Part shown: positions 10,614 to 22,619 of the stretch, piece after piece | Position numbering within the stretch: the stretch's first letter is position 1 | How the letters are laid out: every line of letters starts with the position of its first letter | Source of the DNA: Eumeta japonica | Taxonomy: Eukaryota > Arthropoda > Insecta > Lepidoptera > Psychidae | Length of the DNA stretch: 64,000 bases | Assembly (NCBI GenBank): GCA_005406025.1 | Contig: BGZK01000861.1 | Coordinates: 186,001-250,000 of the forward strand | Direction of reading: 5' to 3' | Notes under the pieces: generated by a model | What the model saw: the letters and a program-made list of their open reading frames with translations, nothing else | What the model was told of the DNA's origin: nothing | Databases searched by the model: none | Position numbers and translations under genes: made by a program

Positions 10614-13600
10614 CTGCTATCTTCTCTCATGTTATTAATGTCAACTAATGTCATGCATTTGTCTAATAGTCTAATTTGTCATGTAGTGCGATTAGTTATT
10701 GAAAACGATAGGTTAATCTTACTGGCACTTACCGGCACTTGCACATTATATCTGATAACATAATAATAATGCAATTACCTCGAATTTCTACGAGGTGGTG
10801 CTATAGTTCATCGTTTAGAAAAGTATTTTATTAACCATCTTTCAATAAAATCAAACGAAATTAAACGTTTTTAATTAAACGCTCGGTCGTGTCGCTATGC
10901 TTTTGTAATCTTTTATTTGAATCTCGATTTATCTTCTGACACCTCGGAATAGGTACGGAGACCCTTGGAGATCCCTAGGTAAGAAAAAAATGCAGTAGGC
11001 CATCAATACTCACATTTGTGTGATATGCATCGTATGATAATGCAATTTATATCAATTTTATGTCATAATTTTCTTTAAATCACCATAAACTATTAATGTT
11101 TCTTTGCAATTTTATAGGTCTAAGAAAAGCTATTATAGTCAGTCAGATGGAGTTCGGAGTCAGAATAAATTTAAACTTTACTAAAAATGAATAATTAATC
11201 ATTAAATCCGCTAGAGGCTGCGTGAATTTCGTTATTTATTCAAGGAAATTTTTGCTCCTTCTCCTCGTTGTTTTTAAAAATCTGTATCCAGTGCTGTCCT
11301 TGGCCCGGGGTCGAGTGGCGCGGAGCGGCCGGCAGATCCCACTCGAACGCGAGATGTTGTTTGACACCCGCCCTTTGTGGAGACCTTAAAAAATGGAGGA
11401 GAAACGAAAGAGAAAATGTTTAAGAGATCGAAGAAATCTCTTTTAAATTCTGTAAAATAAGGATTCGAATGATACCAATTACCTGAAGAAAATTTTCTTC
11501 TCACAATGTTATCATAGAACATTACCGAAGTCATTCAAATACTTTATTCTTGATTGTTGCTCTTGTATGGACGTAGAAATCACTACATATTAGTCATTTA
11601 TGGGAGATAATTCATTGCTGGATAATTAAAACCGAAAAAGGAGGCACTTTTTCTGTTTAAGTGTACATCATTCAGTATAACAGTTTCAACATAACCACTA
11701 AACAATAACGCATGTGTCTCGTATGTTACGGGCTTAATATTATGTAAGCGAAACAATTTTTTGTGCTTATATGCATAATTTTTAGTCGAATAAATTAAAT
11801 AAAAAAACTGGAGTTTTATTCATTGCAGTAATACTTTTATATTCTTAGTTAGATATACTTTTTACAAAATTTTAAGTCAAAATTTCCAATACATAATTTA
11901 AATTTAACTAACGCACAGTTTTAATTTTGTACGTATCAGTTATTACAAATTACAAGTATTTATAAAAAAAAAAATCCTTTGTTATGGGATAAATCACATG
12001 AGACGCTATCACAACGCGTGCAAGTCAGTTCGATGAATTTACTCAAATAACTACGATTTTGAACCCTAGGTTTTATTTAATGAGCGCCATCTTCGACCCC
12101 GGTATTGGGACGCATAGCCTGTACGCATACACCGGACTATAAATTATAATATTTTGAATATGTACATATTTAAATTTCTTATGAGAAGTTTATTATTGGC
12201 AAGCTGGGCTGTTTATGTTTTATATCCTCACTACGACGATCCTAAATTTGAAAGCCAGTAGGTACAATATGTTTGCCGGAGTATTTTCTAGTTCTTTGTC
12301 CAAACCGTTATTCTGATATCATACTCACAGCGTATTTTGATAGAGTGCATTTAACGAATAAAATCGCGTTTTAATTACCTAATAAACTTAAAACGAATAT
12401 TCCACCCGACGATGCAAGATCGGAAATGTCAGCTATAATTAGCTGTCGACGATCCAATACTAAATACTTTTGACAATTTTTTTTCTCCAAAAACAAACAA
12501 GATTATCACTGTTTTTGTTATTCTATGTTCTTCGATATATCATTAGGTTAATGTTCAGATAGCTGAACCAACGTGAGGTTTAGTTAATTTAAAATTAAGC
12601 ACCTTCAGCATAAGGTTCTTAATATTTTCGTTATTTGATCAAATCACTAAATTTAAATTTCAATTAAAAATGAAAATTAACTGCGAAAGAGCGATCAATG
12701 TCTGCTGCGTTGTATAACAGGCATTCTACGGGTCACATTCATAGAGTTCATACAAAACTGGAACGCATAGAGCTTGCCGGCGTCTTAGAATTTTTAAACA
12801 CACATTTAATGGAAACGACAACAATTTTATAATTCAAAACATAGGCAAATAATTATATCCTATATCTACATTAGATATGACAGATGATATGTTTTCTCGA
12901 TAACATTAATCACCTCCCTTTATAGACCAATTCTGCCAAAGAAACTTAGTTATTGATTAAGTAGCTACAGTAAGTCTAGCAGCACACGTAATAAGTTAGC
13001 CTGTAACAAGTCATCAATTTATTAGGCTCACTTTAGTCTAGAGTAGTTGTAATATTGGTATTAGTTTTGTGTGGTTAAGCTGTATTTCAAACAAAAAAAA
13101 AATACGAGAATTTTGTTAAATCCAATCAAAATATAAATAATGTTGTTTAGGTTAAAGTTTTTACTCACAGGAAGAATATCTTACCTGAAGTATTATTTTG
13201 GTTTCTTCTATAGTAAATAACGTAAATTATTATTACAAAGAGAAAAAATATAGTTTTTTTTATGTTGTGTTTGTGGTAAAAAATTCTACCACCAATAAAA
13301 AATTACAATCTTAAGAAGTAATATGAGCTGTATTTAATTAAAAAAAATAGAAATCCTTATAAAAATTGCAATATTGTAACCCAAGGTGTCAAAAATTTGC
13401 CCATAATAATCATTATATGGCATTATCTGCGAAAATGATTGATAACAACTAAAATAATGAACAACATGTTTATAATACTCATTTTTACCCTAATAAAAGA
13501 CAGCGAGAATGCTTTCTTACAAATTAGTCGATCAAAATACGGGACAATCGCAACATGACGACATTTGTATTACGATATTAATCCTTATCCAATTATGATC

Positions 13601-13744
13601 AAAGAGTTAATTATATCTTAATGTTATTATTATTAAGGTTAATTATGTATATATAAATTCCTCTTTATTTTACTCAAATTGAACATTTCCTTTAAAATAA
13701 AAATGCCGCTATGTGAATAAACGGCCCTATGCTTAGTCTATTAG
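10614..13744. other. Intergenic; one GC-rich island
   Basis: A GC-rich patch at about 11280-11395 stands out from the surrounding AT-rich DNA. The remainder shows no domain-bearing frame and no repeat I recognise. Confidence 0.5.
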
Positions 13745-14435
13745 TCACTAAAGGTGCGTGCGGTTCATACAAGCAAAAAAGTATTGGATGCCTTGTAGTT
13801 CCATACGTACATACCTTTAAATGACAAATAAATATAACTCATAAAAATCATGCTCTTTTTTTATTTTGGCATTGCACGTCACGTCGTCCATTAATATTTT
13901 TTTAAAACTAACTTGCACAAAGAACAAACGCGACAATTGGTACAATTCATGGCAAGCAACGCAGACAGGCTACGTTAGTGCCGCTTGCAACCGAAAACAC
14001 AACGAGTCGATGCTTCTCTTCTGTACCACAACCCTCGTGTTGCCAGCGTGTAGACACAGCAAAAGTGTATCTGATGCGCGAAAATGTATACACATATATA
14101 GATTTCGTAAGCAGCGCTTTTTCCTTTGCATTCCGTTGTATCGTAACTACAAAGACTTTTTCACCATTTTGTAATAGTTCTTTTAATTAGGGCAAGGGAC
14201 CGACTGTCTATGCATTGATTTAATTAATTTACCCTTAAAAATATACATATCTGCATTAGCGAAGTGTTTTTAAATAAATTAAAATCTGCGATTTTTCGAT
14301 ATTACTTTTTGAGAACATGATTAAATTTATTGCGAAGGTAAGGGAATTTGAACCAAGCGGTATTGATAATGTTTAACAAACTTATAGGCGCGTGTTTTGC
14401 AAAATTATAGACAGTGCTTTGACAAGTGTCGTAAC
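13745..14435. repeat. Unclassified dispersed repeat, copy 1
   Basis: This segment aligns by eye with 44390-45410. Shared landmarks in the same order are AATAAATATAACTC, ACAACGAGTCGATGCTT / CACGAGTTGATGCTT, CCTCGTGTTG, GATTTCGTAAGCAGCGCTTT, TAAATTAAAATCTG and GTATTGATAATGTTTA. Copy 1 lacks about 200 bp that copies 2 and 3 have just before GTATTGATAATGTTTA. No long coding frame is shared, which suggests a non-autonomous element. Confidence 0.75.
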
Positions 14436-14799
14436 GTGGGGTTTATAATGTACAAAAAAGAGTGTACATTTTGTTAGCGTTATTTTAATGTCCAAGCCGT
14501 TCATTCAATTATAATGAAACCGGCACTACGTTTTACTCGCAAACGATAAAATTTTTAAATAAGAAAAAATTAACAATTGTTCTTGACTTCATCCTCATAT
14601 TACTACTGAACCAAACCATTAGACAGATTTTAAAAATTTTGTCACTAATTAGAAGCTCCTGACTAAAATAAACTATTAGCATTTCCTTCACTTAATGTGC
14701 ATATTTGTGTTATTACATTTTCTAACAACCCTTTCACTCGTAGAAAGCTGCGCCATCCCCGAATAATTAAGCTTAAATTTTATCTGACAATAGCTTTTG
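14436..14799. other. Intergenic, nothing recognised
   Basis: AT-rich sequence with no gene or repeat signal that I can support. Confidence 0.5.
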
Positions 14800-14925
14800 G
14801 CCCGGCTTCGCGGAAATCGAAACTGTGATCGGTGACGAAATCGAAATCGCAAGCGCAACAGGGAACAGAATTATAAGTCGCGACCGGGAAGGATCGAAAT
14901 CGAGAACGGCACTACACTAAGGGAA
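14800..14925. repeat. Degenerate GAAATCGA-type array
   Basis: Purine-rich sequence built from variants of GAAATCGA, GATCGG and GGGAACAG at intervals of about six bases. It resembles the arrays at 17.70-17.94 kb and, on the opposite strand, 29.23-29.56 kb. It is too degenerate to assign a fixed unit by eye. Confidence 0.55.
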
Positions 14926-15445
14926 ATGTACCCAAATTTTTAATCAGAAATACAAATAAAGAAATCGTATTCCTTTTAAAATATGACTCGGCGTTCTTAA
15001 TAATAAATTATAAGGAATAGTTGTTACGATACAATATCGTTCCGTATCCTGTAGGAAGTTGTGACTTATTTGACGTATGACGTCATGAACCTAATCGGCC
15101 GATTCCGTAATTTGGTAAACGTAGAAATATTACCCAAGATTTTACATTAAAACCACTGGACGTTCCTGATATTTTATCGTGACTACTCCACCGAAATATA
15201 GTATCGTATTTAATCGATTCTCATAAATTGCAATGCTGTCCTGTTAATTATCACCACGTTACTGATCTTTTCTTTTTTTAAGCTATAGTAATTTCGTGGC
15301 TTCGCTCGTTAAAACATGTGTTTTTTTCTAATAACAACAACCGTTCTTATAACAATGTCAATCTGTCTTGATACTTCGTTCGTGACGATACTCAAACCTT
15401 ATTTCGATTTTAATGTTATATTTTCGTTACTTTACCATTTCCTTA
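14926..15445. other. Intergenic, nothing recognised
   Basis: AT-rich sequence with no supported gene. TTTGACGTATGACGTCATG near 15069-15087 contains a TGACGTCA palindrome (CRE-like site), seen only as a motif. Confidence 0.5.
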
Positions 15446-15825
15446 AGAAGTTTTGCGATGATTTTTAAAAATATAGCTAATATTTGCTACGTTTTTAATT
15501 ATACATTAGGTTTTCTTATATGACAAAATGGAAGAGCTTCATACTATTGTTTCATCACTGTTTATTGTGAAAAGTAAAGAATATAAACAAGTTTATTCAG
15601 AGAAAAATATAAAATTTACAAAATTTTATTAAATTCTAAAGCAAAGTTAAATATTTCAAATTTGTCACTTTTTGTAAAATTCTTTGTAACTATTACTTTT
15701 CACAATAAACAATGATGGGACAATAGTATGAGGCTATTTCACTTTTTCATATAAGAAAAACTTATATATATTTAAATATATAGCAAATATTTACTAGATT
15801 CTTAAAAATAATCACAAAACCTGTT
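15446..15825. repeat. Long foldback (inverted-repeat) element
   Basis: The left arm, about 15446-15590, is the imperfect reverse complement of the right arm, about 15690-15825. Matching landmarks, outside to inside, are TTTTGCGATGATT / AATCACAAAAC, TAATATTTGCTA / TAGCAAATATTTA, CATACTATTGTTTCATCA / GATGGGACAATAGTATG, and TTTATTGTGAAAAGTAA / TTACTTTTCACAATAAA. The spacer is about 100 bp and AT-rich. No transposase is present, so it is most simply a MITE-like foldback element. The target duplication was not identified. Confidence 0.85.
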
Positions 15826-17699
15826 ACCAATACTGAGGTTATAACAATTTCCTCATAAGAAATACTAATGCACAATTAAATATAAAGAAAATATCAAAAC
15901 CAAACATAAAAACCATAAAATGAAAGAAATAATAAATTATTATAATTAAATACCTTAAATACATATAATACATGTAAATTATTGTAATATCGACACGAGT
16001 AATGACACATATAAAAGAAATACAGATGATTATAGTAAATGTCTGGTATAGTAAATATATGAAGTGTAGTTTTTTATATACTTGATTCAATATTTAGGTT
16101 TTTAGTTTTAATAGTTTTAACTTAGCAAATGATTGTTTCACGCAGTTCGTTGTAACGTTGACGACCTTTTTAATATGACTCCTCCTTCTATAGTTTTTTA
16201 CAATATAAGCAGAACTTCAAACAAAATTTTAATAAATCATCATTAAAAAATTTCAAATTATAATCACCAACCACTTCTGTACTATATAATTTTGTTCATA
16301 ATTTCATATAAAATATTTGAATCACTCAAAACTAAAAGAGCATCATCGTCATTTTTTCACGAATTGAGTAAGTAATCATTTTGTTGCAAAACTTGTATTT
16401 ACATTCTGCATATCTAAACTTTTCCACATCCACATTAAGTCTTCATTTCGTAAACTAGCAACAAAGTTTCATGCGTGTATTGTATTACAAGTATACTGAT
16501 ATTACATATTTTACTTTAGGAAATAATATTTTTTGACGTAAATACAATACTGTGTCCATTCATCTACTCGAAACTTGTCCAACTCATATCCAGAAAATAG
16601 TCCAATTTGATCCTCCCCTCAGCCCTCACCAACATTTATCTGGTTTTTAGATTACCCGCTAGAAAGGGGCGAGGTAGACGGTGTTAGAGTGGGGGCGATG
16701 GTGGCATTAATAGCAATTTACTTGAACTAAAAAGTGACACGTTATGTAGGCAGGTATATAGCTGTTGTTTACGTTCAAAAAGATAAATCCAGACTTACCA
16801 GTACATTCACTGAGGTGCTCGAACGACCCACACTTTACTAAACCCATATTACATTACACTATAGCCGATGTTATAATCCACGCATTGATTACCTATTTCA
16901 TAGTTATGAAACAACACTAGGTATGTGACGACGCCAGTGACACGACTTTAGTCAATCCGGCGCCACTTCCAAATGCGTACCTATTTTAGACATTGTAAAG
17001 TAATGAATGCATTCGCAATAAGTTAACAGGAATATGTTTTATTCGCTAATGCCAAAACATTGCATCATGATACGTTTTCTAGAAAATCTACCTACTAATA
17101 ATTCTAAGAGAATGTTAAGATAATTTCAGTGTTTATTAACATCATTTTGATATATTTTGCATAGGGCTAGAATAAATAACAGTGAGTTCATAAAGTAATT
17201 TATTTATAAGCCCCTAATACTTTATTGAGAGTAAGGTGTTATTTTACAGTAGTTTTGTTTTACTGAATATATTGTTACGTTTATAAATAAGATAAACATC
17301 GGAAAGGTTTTGTAATATATTAGGGCGGATTCATACAATTTACTATAAAATGTACAGTTAATTATACGACTTTCGTTCGGCCTCTCCAATAAATGTATCA
17401 GTAATTCCCGTTTGTTCTTCATTACTTTTTATTCAGATGTGACATCATTTTTTTATGGTGAATATATGAATATTTTAACGTTACTTCCCTATACTTATTC
17501 AAACTCTTGACGATAAGTTCAAAACGTTATGACGAAAACCATTGTTCTAACTTTCTTTGTAGCATGAAACTTATAAAATTATAGGTAGTCTAGATATTAT
17601 AATAAAGATTACTATTACTAGAATAGAATAGAAATTTTAACTTAATAATAGCAATTAGTTTAATAAATATTTTTCTCGTTTCATAAAATGGTATTTTCT
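15826..17699. other. AT-rich intergenic, no gene recognised
   Basis: Small frames here are AT-driven and hydrophobic by composition. A GC-richer patch at about 16610-16710 holds a GGGGCGAGG stretch. No repeat was recognised. Confidence 0.5.
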
Positions 17700-17945
17700 C
17701 AGTGTAAGATCGAAATTGGATGTGGCACTAAAATTAAATTCAAGAACGCAACCGCAATCGGAATAAGAAGCAGTACCGTGTTCAGGATTGAGGTCAGGAC
17801 CACAATCTGGAACAGGACTCGAATAGCAAAGCGTTTAGATCAGGACAGAGTTCGGAATCAAAAACTGATCCTGGGATCAGAATCGATAGCGAATATATCG
17901 ATCGAATCAAATATAGCGAATCGAAAGAGATAGCGATTGGGATAA
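17700..17945. repeat. Degenerate GATCGGAA-type array
   Basis: Consists of loosely repeated short units such as GATCGAAA, AATCGGAA, GGATCAGAATCGA and GCGAATCGAAAG. An 81-codon frame at 17688-17933 runs through it, but its Arg/Ile/Thr-rich product follows from the repeat. The composition matches the arrays at 14.8 kb and, inverted, 29.2-29.6 kb. Confidence 0.6.
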
Positions 17946-19155
17946 ATCGTCACGAAAAAATTAATTGTATCTCTACGCGGGTACATCCGCGGGAGAAGCT
18001 ACTATTTAATAAATAGACAAGAAATCGCCTAAACTATTATGTTTCGATCCAGAGCTGTCCATGTTACATTGACGAAGCAAATATGTTATCAGTCGTGGTT
18101 TCATGTCACGTTGTAATACCAATCAAATTATTAAAAAAAATTCCCCCTGTTAATAATTAATTTATTCAGGCATCTGAAGAAGTTTTCTAACCGAGTTTAC
18201 AGATCTATTAAATTAACGTATGACGATATTCAAGAAGTCATTAGAAATTACTTCTTGAATATTGGAAAAGTGAAACATTCTATGAACAGAGATTAGAGTT
18301 TAGAATGTGCCAGAATATTACAAAACTTTGCTCACCTAATAGCGGTCGATCTAGCAAGAATGATTTCAACCTTTCTCTCCTAGCTCGTTTCATCTAAAAG
18401 AAAAAGGAGGAGTGAGTTCACAATTAGTGGCGTTTAGTGGCCGCCGCTACCTTTACGTATTCCAGACGTACGGTCTCTTGAAACTTAAAAGTCTATTGTC
18501 GTATTCGCTCGGAAATATCAATCGTGGAATTTCATTCCATGCCTTCGTGAACGGTAAGAAGTTGTCGCCTGAAAATCCCGTCTACACTGGGCGTGACCAA
18601 GATAACTAAAAAACTATTTACGTTTTAAACTTAATTTATTTTTCAATCCCATCACTAGTCGATTGAAAAGAACTGTATAGAAAATCACATCTTGATATAA
18701 TACCGATTAGCTACCATTGAATTTTTTAACTGGCAGTCATTCATGTTATGCTTAAATATCTAAAGTAGAGGTTGAGATTGAGCGCGAAGTTGCTTATTTT
18801 GCATTATGATGTCTAATAAATATGAAATTACCTATCCTTTTTTCGATTCAAGCTTACTATAAAACTATTTTAAAATCAGAAATGAAAAAAAGAGGATTTT
18901 TGGTGAAAAGTTCATATGCTATCGTAAACCTCTAATTTATATAACATACGTATGGCGCGAGCGCTTAAGGCATGCACATTTGGTTTTACCAAATTTAATA
19001 TTTAAGAATTATTCAGAATTATCTAGAGAGATTTAAAAGGCTTTTATCGTTGACATAATAAAAGGGACCGCGAGAATTAGCCGATCGCGATCGCCTCTTT
19101 CTCATATAATCACTTACATACCATATCACATATCACTTAAGGCTTAAGTCTTAAG
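17946..19155. other. Intergenic; one perfect 13-bp hairpin
   Basis: ATATTCAAGAAGT at 18226-18238 is perfectly complementary to ACTTCTTGAATAT at 18250-18262 across an 11-nt loop. A GC-richer patch at about 18412-18600 is open for 65 codons without a recognisable domain. No gene is supported. Confidence 0.55.
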
Positions 19156-19275
19156 CACATACTGATATTCCATTTAGAGGTTTGTTGTTATGTAGTTTAT
19201 AAATTTTCATTACTTTAAGTTTTAGAGTAATGAAAAGATACATCATGTGGTACACAATACGTTAACAATTAGGCA
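19156..19275. repeat. 120-bp hairpin repeat, copy A
   Basis: Begins CACATACTGATATTC and ends near AACAATTAGGCA. It contains TTTTCATTACT paired with AGTAATGAAAA. A related segment of the same length and orientation is at 20015-20134. The two copies bracket the GGGTTCCG element. Confidence 0.8.
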
Positions 19276-19304
19276 TTATAACAAGAGAATTATCCTGTCG
19301 GCTT

Positions 19305-19975
19305 TTTAGAGTTCCGAGCGAATGCGAAGGAAAAACAGAACCCTTGTAATTCAGTCATGCTCGTCCGTTTGTCCGTCAGTCCGTTTGTCTGTGTGCCACA
19401 GGCAATTTATTTAAAAAAATACAAGACCTATACTGATGAAGTTTATAGTATAGGTGTCTTGTATAAGCCACTACTTAGTTGGATGGTTAAATAACAAAAA
19501 GAAATATTTCTAGGGGGGCACACCATATATGTAATAAAAGTTGAAAAAAATTTTTTTCAGGAAAGCAATTTTTCAGATTACGTGAATAATTTTAGAAAAA
19601 ATCACTCTCAAAGTTATAGAAATTGTCCCCCCTTTTATTTTCTAAATTGATTGCCAGAAAAATATGAAAAAAATCAGAAAATTAACGCTTAGTAGTAAAT
19701 ACTTTCAACGAAAACTATTTCGAACATGAACACAACAGTTTTTGAGTTATTGCTTAAAAACTGCGCTTCTTAACAAAAGGACGTAATTGCCATGAAGATA
19801 CGCTCTTTTGCTGAGGCGCTTTAGTTTACACTAGTTTAATAGTAATAATCTACATACGGAAACATGGAAAAAGTGTAACAACGTACTTTTTGCATCTGTA
19901 GTGCATTTCTTTGTAATAATAGCTTCAGAACCCTATACTGAGCGTAGTCTGACATGCTCTTGGCCACTTTATTTT
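19305..19975 (+). repeat. GGGTTCCG-type dispersed repeat, copy 1
   Basis: It begins near GAGTTCCGAG and ends with CTTCAGAACCCTATACTGAG, then CTTGGCCACTTT. Inside are CGTCCGTTTGTCCGTC, GTGTCTTGTATAAGCC, GTTAAATAACAAAAA and ATTTCTAGGGGGGCAC. It aligns along its length with 57551-58315. From memory this is a very abundant non-coding lepidopteran repeat whose ends read GGGTTCCG and CGGAACCCT and which carries CCGTCCGTC runs. It has no coding capacity. Confidence 0.75.
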
Positions 19976-20014
19976 CGTTTAATCGCCTTCGTGCCAAATC
20001 ACGTACCACTCATT

Positions 20015-20134
20015 CACATACTGATATTCTATTTAGAGGTTTATTGTAACTTGTTATATAATTTTCCATTATTTTAAATCTTAAAATAATGGAAAGTTAT
20101 ACAATATGTTACATAATAAGTTAATAATTAAGCA
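20015..20134. repeat. 120-bp hairpin repeat, copy B
   Basis: Second copy of the segment at 19156-19275. Its hairpin is stronger: TTTCCATTATTTTAA pairs perfectly with TTAAAATAATGGAAA around ATC. Flanking bases extend the pairing imperfectly to about 80 bp overall. Confidence 0.8.
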
Positions 20135-20274
20135 CGATGAATTATTAAAGTATAAGAAGTGTAGATGTTTAGTTGTGTTTTATGTTATTGCGAAAGTAAG
20201 TCGATGAAAAAGGAGCTACATTTTGGTTTTTTATGAATGTCAATATTTTTTTACGATATTTAAAGGGACAAATG
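20135..20274. other. Short unassigned spacer
   Basis: AT-rich spacer between the hairpin repeat and the next dispersed repeat. Nothing specific was recognised. Confidence 0.5.
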
Positions 20275-20500
20275 AGTGTAAAAGCCACCAGGGAGTACTC
20301 ACCGCCGCCCAAGGACACGCCCAACTCCAGAGGAGTCACTAGTGCGTCGCCGGTCTTTTAAGAAGGTAACAGGAAAAACGGGCCACCGGATTTTTTACCA
20401 AAGAATAGGGTTTCTGAAGGAAGGCGAAATGGGCCATCAGAACTGTGACTTACTGGAGGAAGTATATCAGCGGAAGCTGCTGCTTCACGTTTGTATTCAG
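20275..20500 (+). repeat. Lepidopteran dispersed repeat, direct copy
   Basis: Contains ACTCACCGCCGCCC, AACTCCAGAGGAGTCACTAG and GCCGGTCTTTTAAGAAGG in order. This matches the core of a widespread lepidopteran repeat recalled from memory. The same core is present inverted at about 3890-3960. The sequence beyond GGCCACCGG is more diverged. Confidence 0.65.
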
Positions 20501-22079
20501 TCAGAAAATGAATTAATTATTAGTACAATCACTATCACATAACTGCGAAATTCGATATTTTTGATGTTTATTACAAATAGCGTCTGACTTATTGATGTAA
20601 ATAATATTCTAACATATTTAATATACAATTATTTTTCTAGGCAAACAGTATGACATGTAAAATTTGTAGGTTACTCAACAATTAAAATTTTTAACTTATA
20701 ATTTACAGTAATTTGGCAAATGAACTGAAAATCAACACGACGAGACTCATCTACGTTATACTAGCAGCCCTTTACATAACGTCTTTAGTTCGTCTATTGT
20801 TACGATCAACGTGAGCTCTATGTCATTCGCGTAAAGTTTTTTATGGCTTGGAAAAGTATTCAGCAAAGTTTTATTTATTTTTCGACGGTAACTCGTAAAA
20901 ACTACTAACGAAACGTTTCCCGTCAACCACATGACGCCGAATAAGCGACGGGGGATTTATTAACGTCGACTTTTCAGGCGGAACCATTTTTTCAGATGCA
21001 CTCCGGCGGTACGTAAGTGGCGTGAAGCGCTTGAAAATATTGAAATTATTTTTAATAAATTCCATTTCATACAACTCTAGCATCGAAGCTTTTCAAATAA
21101 CATAAAATTCTGGTTGATATCTTTGACAAGTGCAAAAAATTCGTAGCACTCGCAGTATATAAAACTACTAACTAAGGCGTCTGGTAGTTTAAAAATGAAA
21201 CGTAATTTGATACTCGATATTAAATTATATGTAAAATTACGCAATAGTTAATAAAAATAAATGTTTGATGCGAAATAACAAACAGACAGCTATGAATACA
21301 AAAATATCAACGATTCAATATGATTTTTGATTGATTTGATCGAGTTCAAACAAATTAATGATTTAATCGTTCTCATCCCGAAAGAAGTTATAGGAAGTCA
21401 CAAATGTAAACACTTTTGTTTACGAACTATGAGCGATACTTATTGTCTTTCGGTGATAAATTTAGTTAACCTAAGATAACTATAAACGACAATGTTGCTA
21501 ATGTTAGACAATACATAGTAAGATATCATCCCATGTCTCTCAAATATAATACATAATTTATGTACATCTTTACATAGTATAAAATGAAGTCGCTTCCGCT
21601 TTCTGTTCGCTTAGATTTTTTAAACTATTCAACGAATTTTAATGCACTTTTCAGCAATAGATGTCAAGAGGAATGTTTAGAAGGTACAATACATTTATAT
21701 TATTGTACAGAAAAGCCTAATAATTGAAAGATTTGTAATGTGATGTCGTAAAAAGCATGTTTTTGTGCGTTTAAATTGTAAACGCTGGCTAAACCTTACG
21801 AGATAGATCAAATTAATGTACTAAGGAATTATATATCTTAAAAAGATCGATGAAAAAATCGGCGATGGTATATATTTATCTCCTAAAGATAACCCACAGT
21901 AACCATTTTCATCTTTATTACAAAAAAAAATTGGTTATTTACTTGGTTATTTTATACAATACAATATTCAATTAAATACATTACATACATTGTACATTTC
22001 ATGTAAATCAAAATTGCCCTTTACAGCATTTCAATAAAATGGATATCTTGAATTAAAATCTAGAGATTTAAGAAGCGGA
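20501..22079. other. Intergenic, no gene recognised
   Basis: AT-rich with a GC-richer patch at about 20885-21030. The 70-codon minus frame at 20871-21083 shows no domain. No repeat was recognised. Confidence 0.5.
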
Positions 22080-22330
22080 GACACAGCGGCTGACGAGCCC
22101 TACGCTTCGTCGAGGCTGGCAGAGGCGGGCGGGCGCGGAGTGTGCCGTGAGCTTATAAATAGCGGCTCGAAGGCCGCGCCTTGCCCTGTGCCATTGTATA
22201 ATTCGCAGCGATCGTACGCGTCCATCGGTGTTCTCCAGCCAGTAAAATAAAAATAAAACGTGCTATACAGTGCGACGCTATAAACTGCAATTATCAGTGC
22301 ATCTTTCAGAACGTTGATGTATAAATAAGA
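22080..22330 (+). promoter_or_regulatory. Promoter-like GC-rich island with TATA box
   Basis: A CpG-rich block (about 22085-22230) in otherwise AT-rich DNA contains TATAAATA at 22154-22161. Some 30-40 bp downstream is CCATTGTATAATTCGC, the region where transcription would start from such a TATA box. It is followed by a leader-like segment with CAGTGCGACGC and ATCAGTGCATC. No start codon with a substantial frame follows. If real, the product may be a non-coding RNA or a first untranslated exon. The TATA box can also be read on the minus strand as TATTTATA, so direction is uncertain. Confidence 0.4.
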
Positions 22331-22373
22331 TTCAAACCCTGTTCTTTTTGAATTGTAGATATTAGAAAGAAAT

Positions 22374-22411
22374 AGAGGGGGGCCTTTGCCGGGCAGTGGG
22401 ATTCTTGAAAT
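22374..22411 (+). repeat. Short LINE-tail-like motif
   Basis: GGGGGGCCTTTGCCGGGCAG followed by TGGGATTC resembles GGAGGCCTTTGCCCAGCAG-TGGGAC, a motif found near the 3' ends of several lepidopteran retroelements (from memory). Only about 35 bp is recognisable. Confidence 0.4.
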
Positions 22412-22619
22412 GGCTATAAAAAAAGATGTTAGTGTTTGAGTAGGTACTAAGATGAATTTATCTATTAACCTACTTAGGTTAATTTATCTATTTAGCTACT
22501 TACGCAAGACTGATCTCAAAGAAAATAATATTTTTTTATTTATCATAATTCTAAAGTTTTCCACTACCACAGTTCAAAAATGAATTGAGTTTTTTTTTGT
22601 TATTGATGATTGTTTATTT

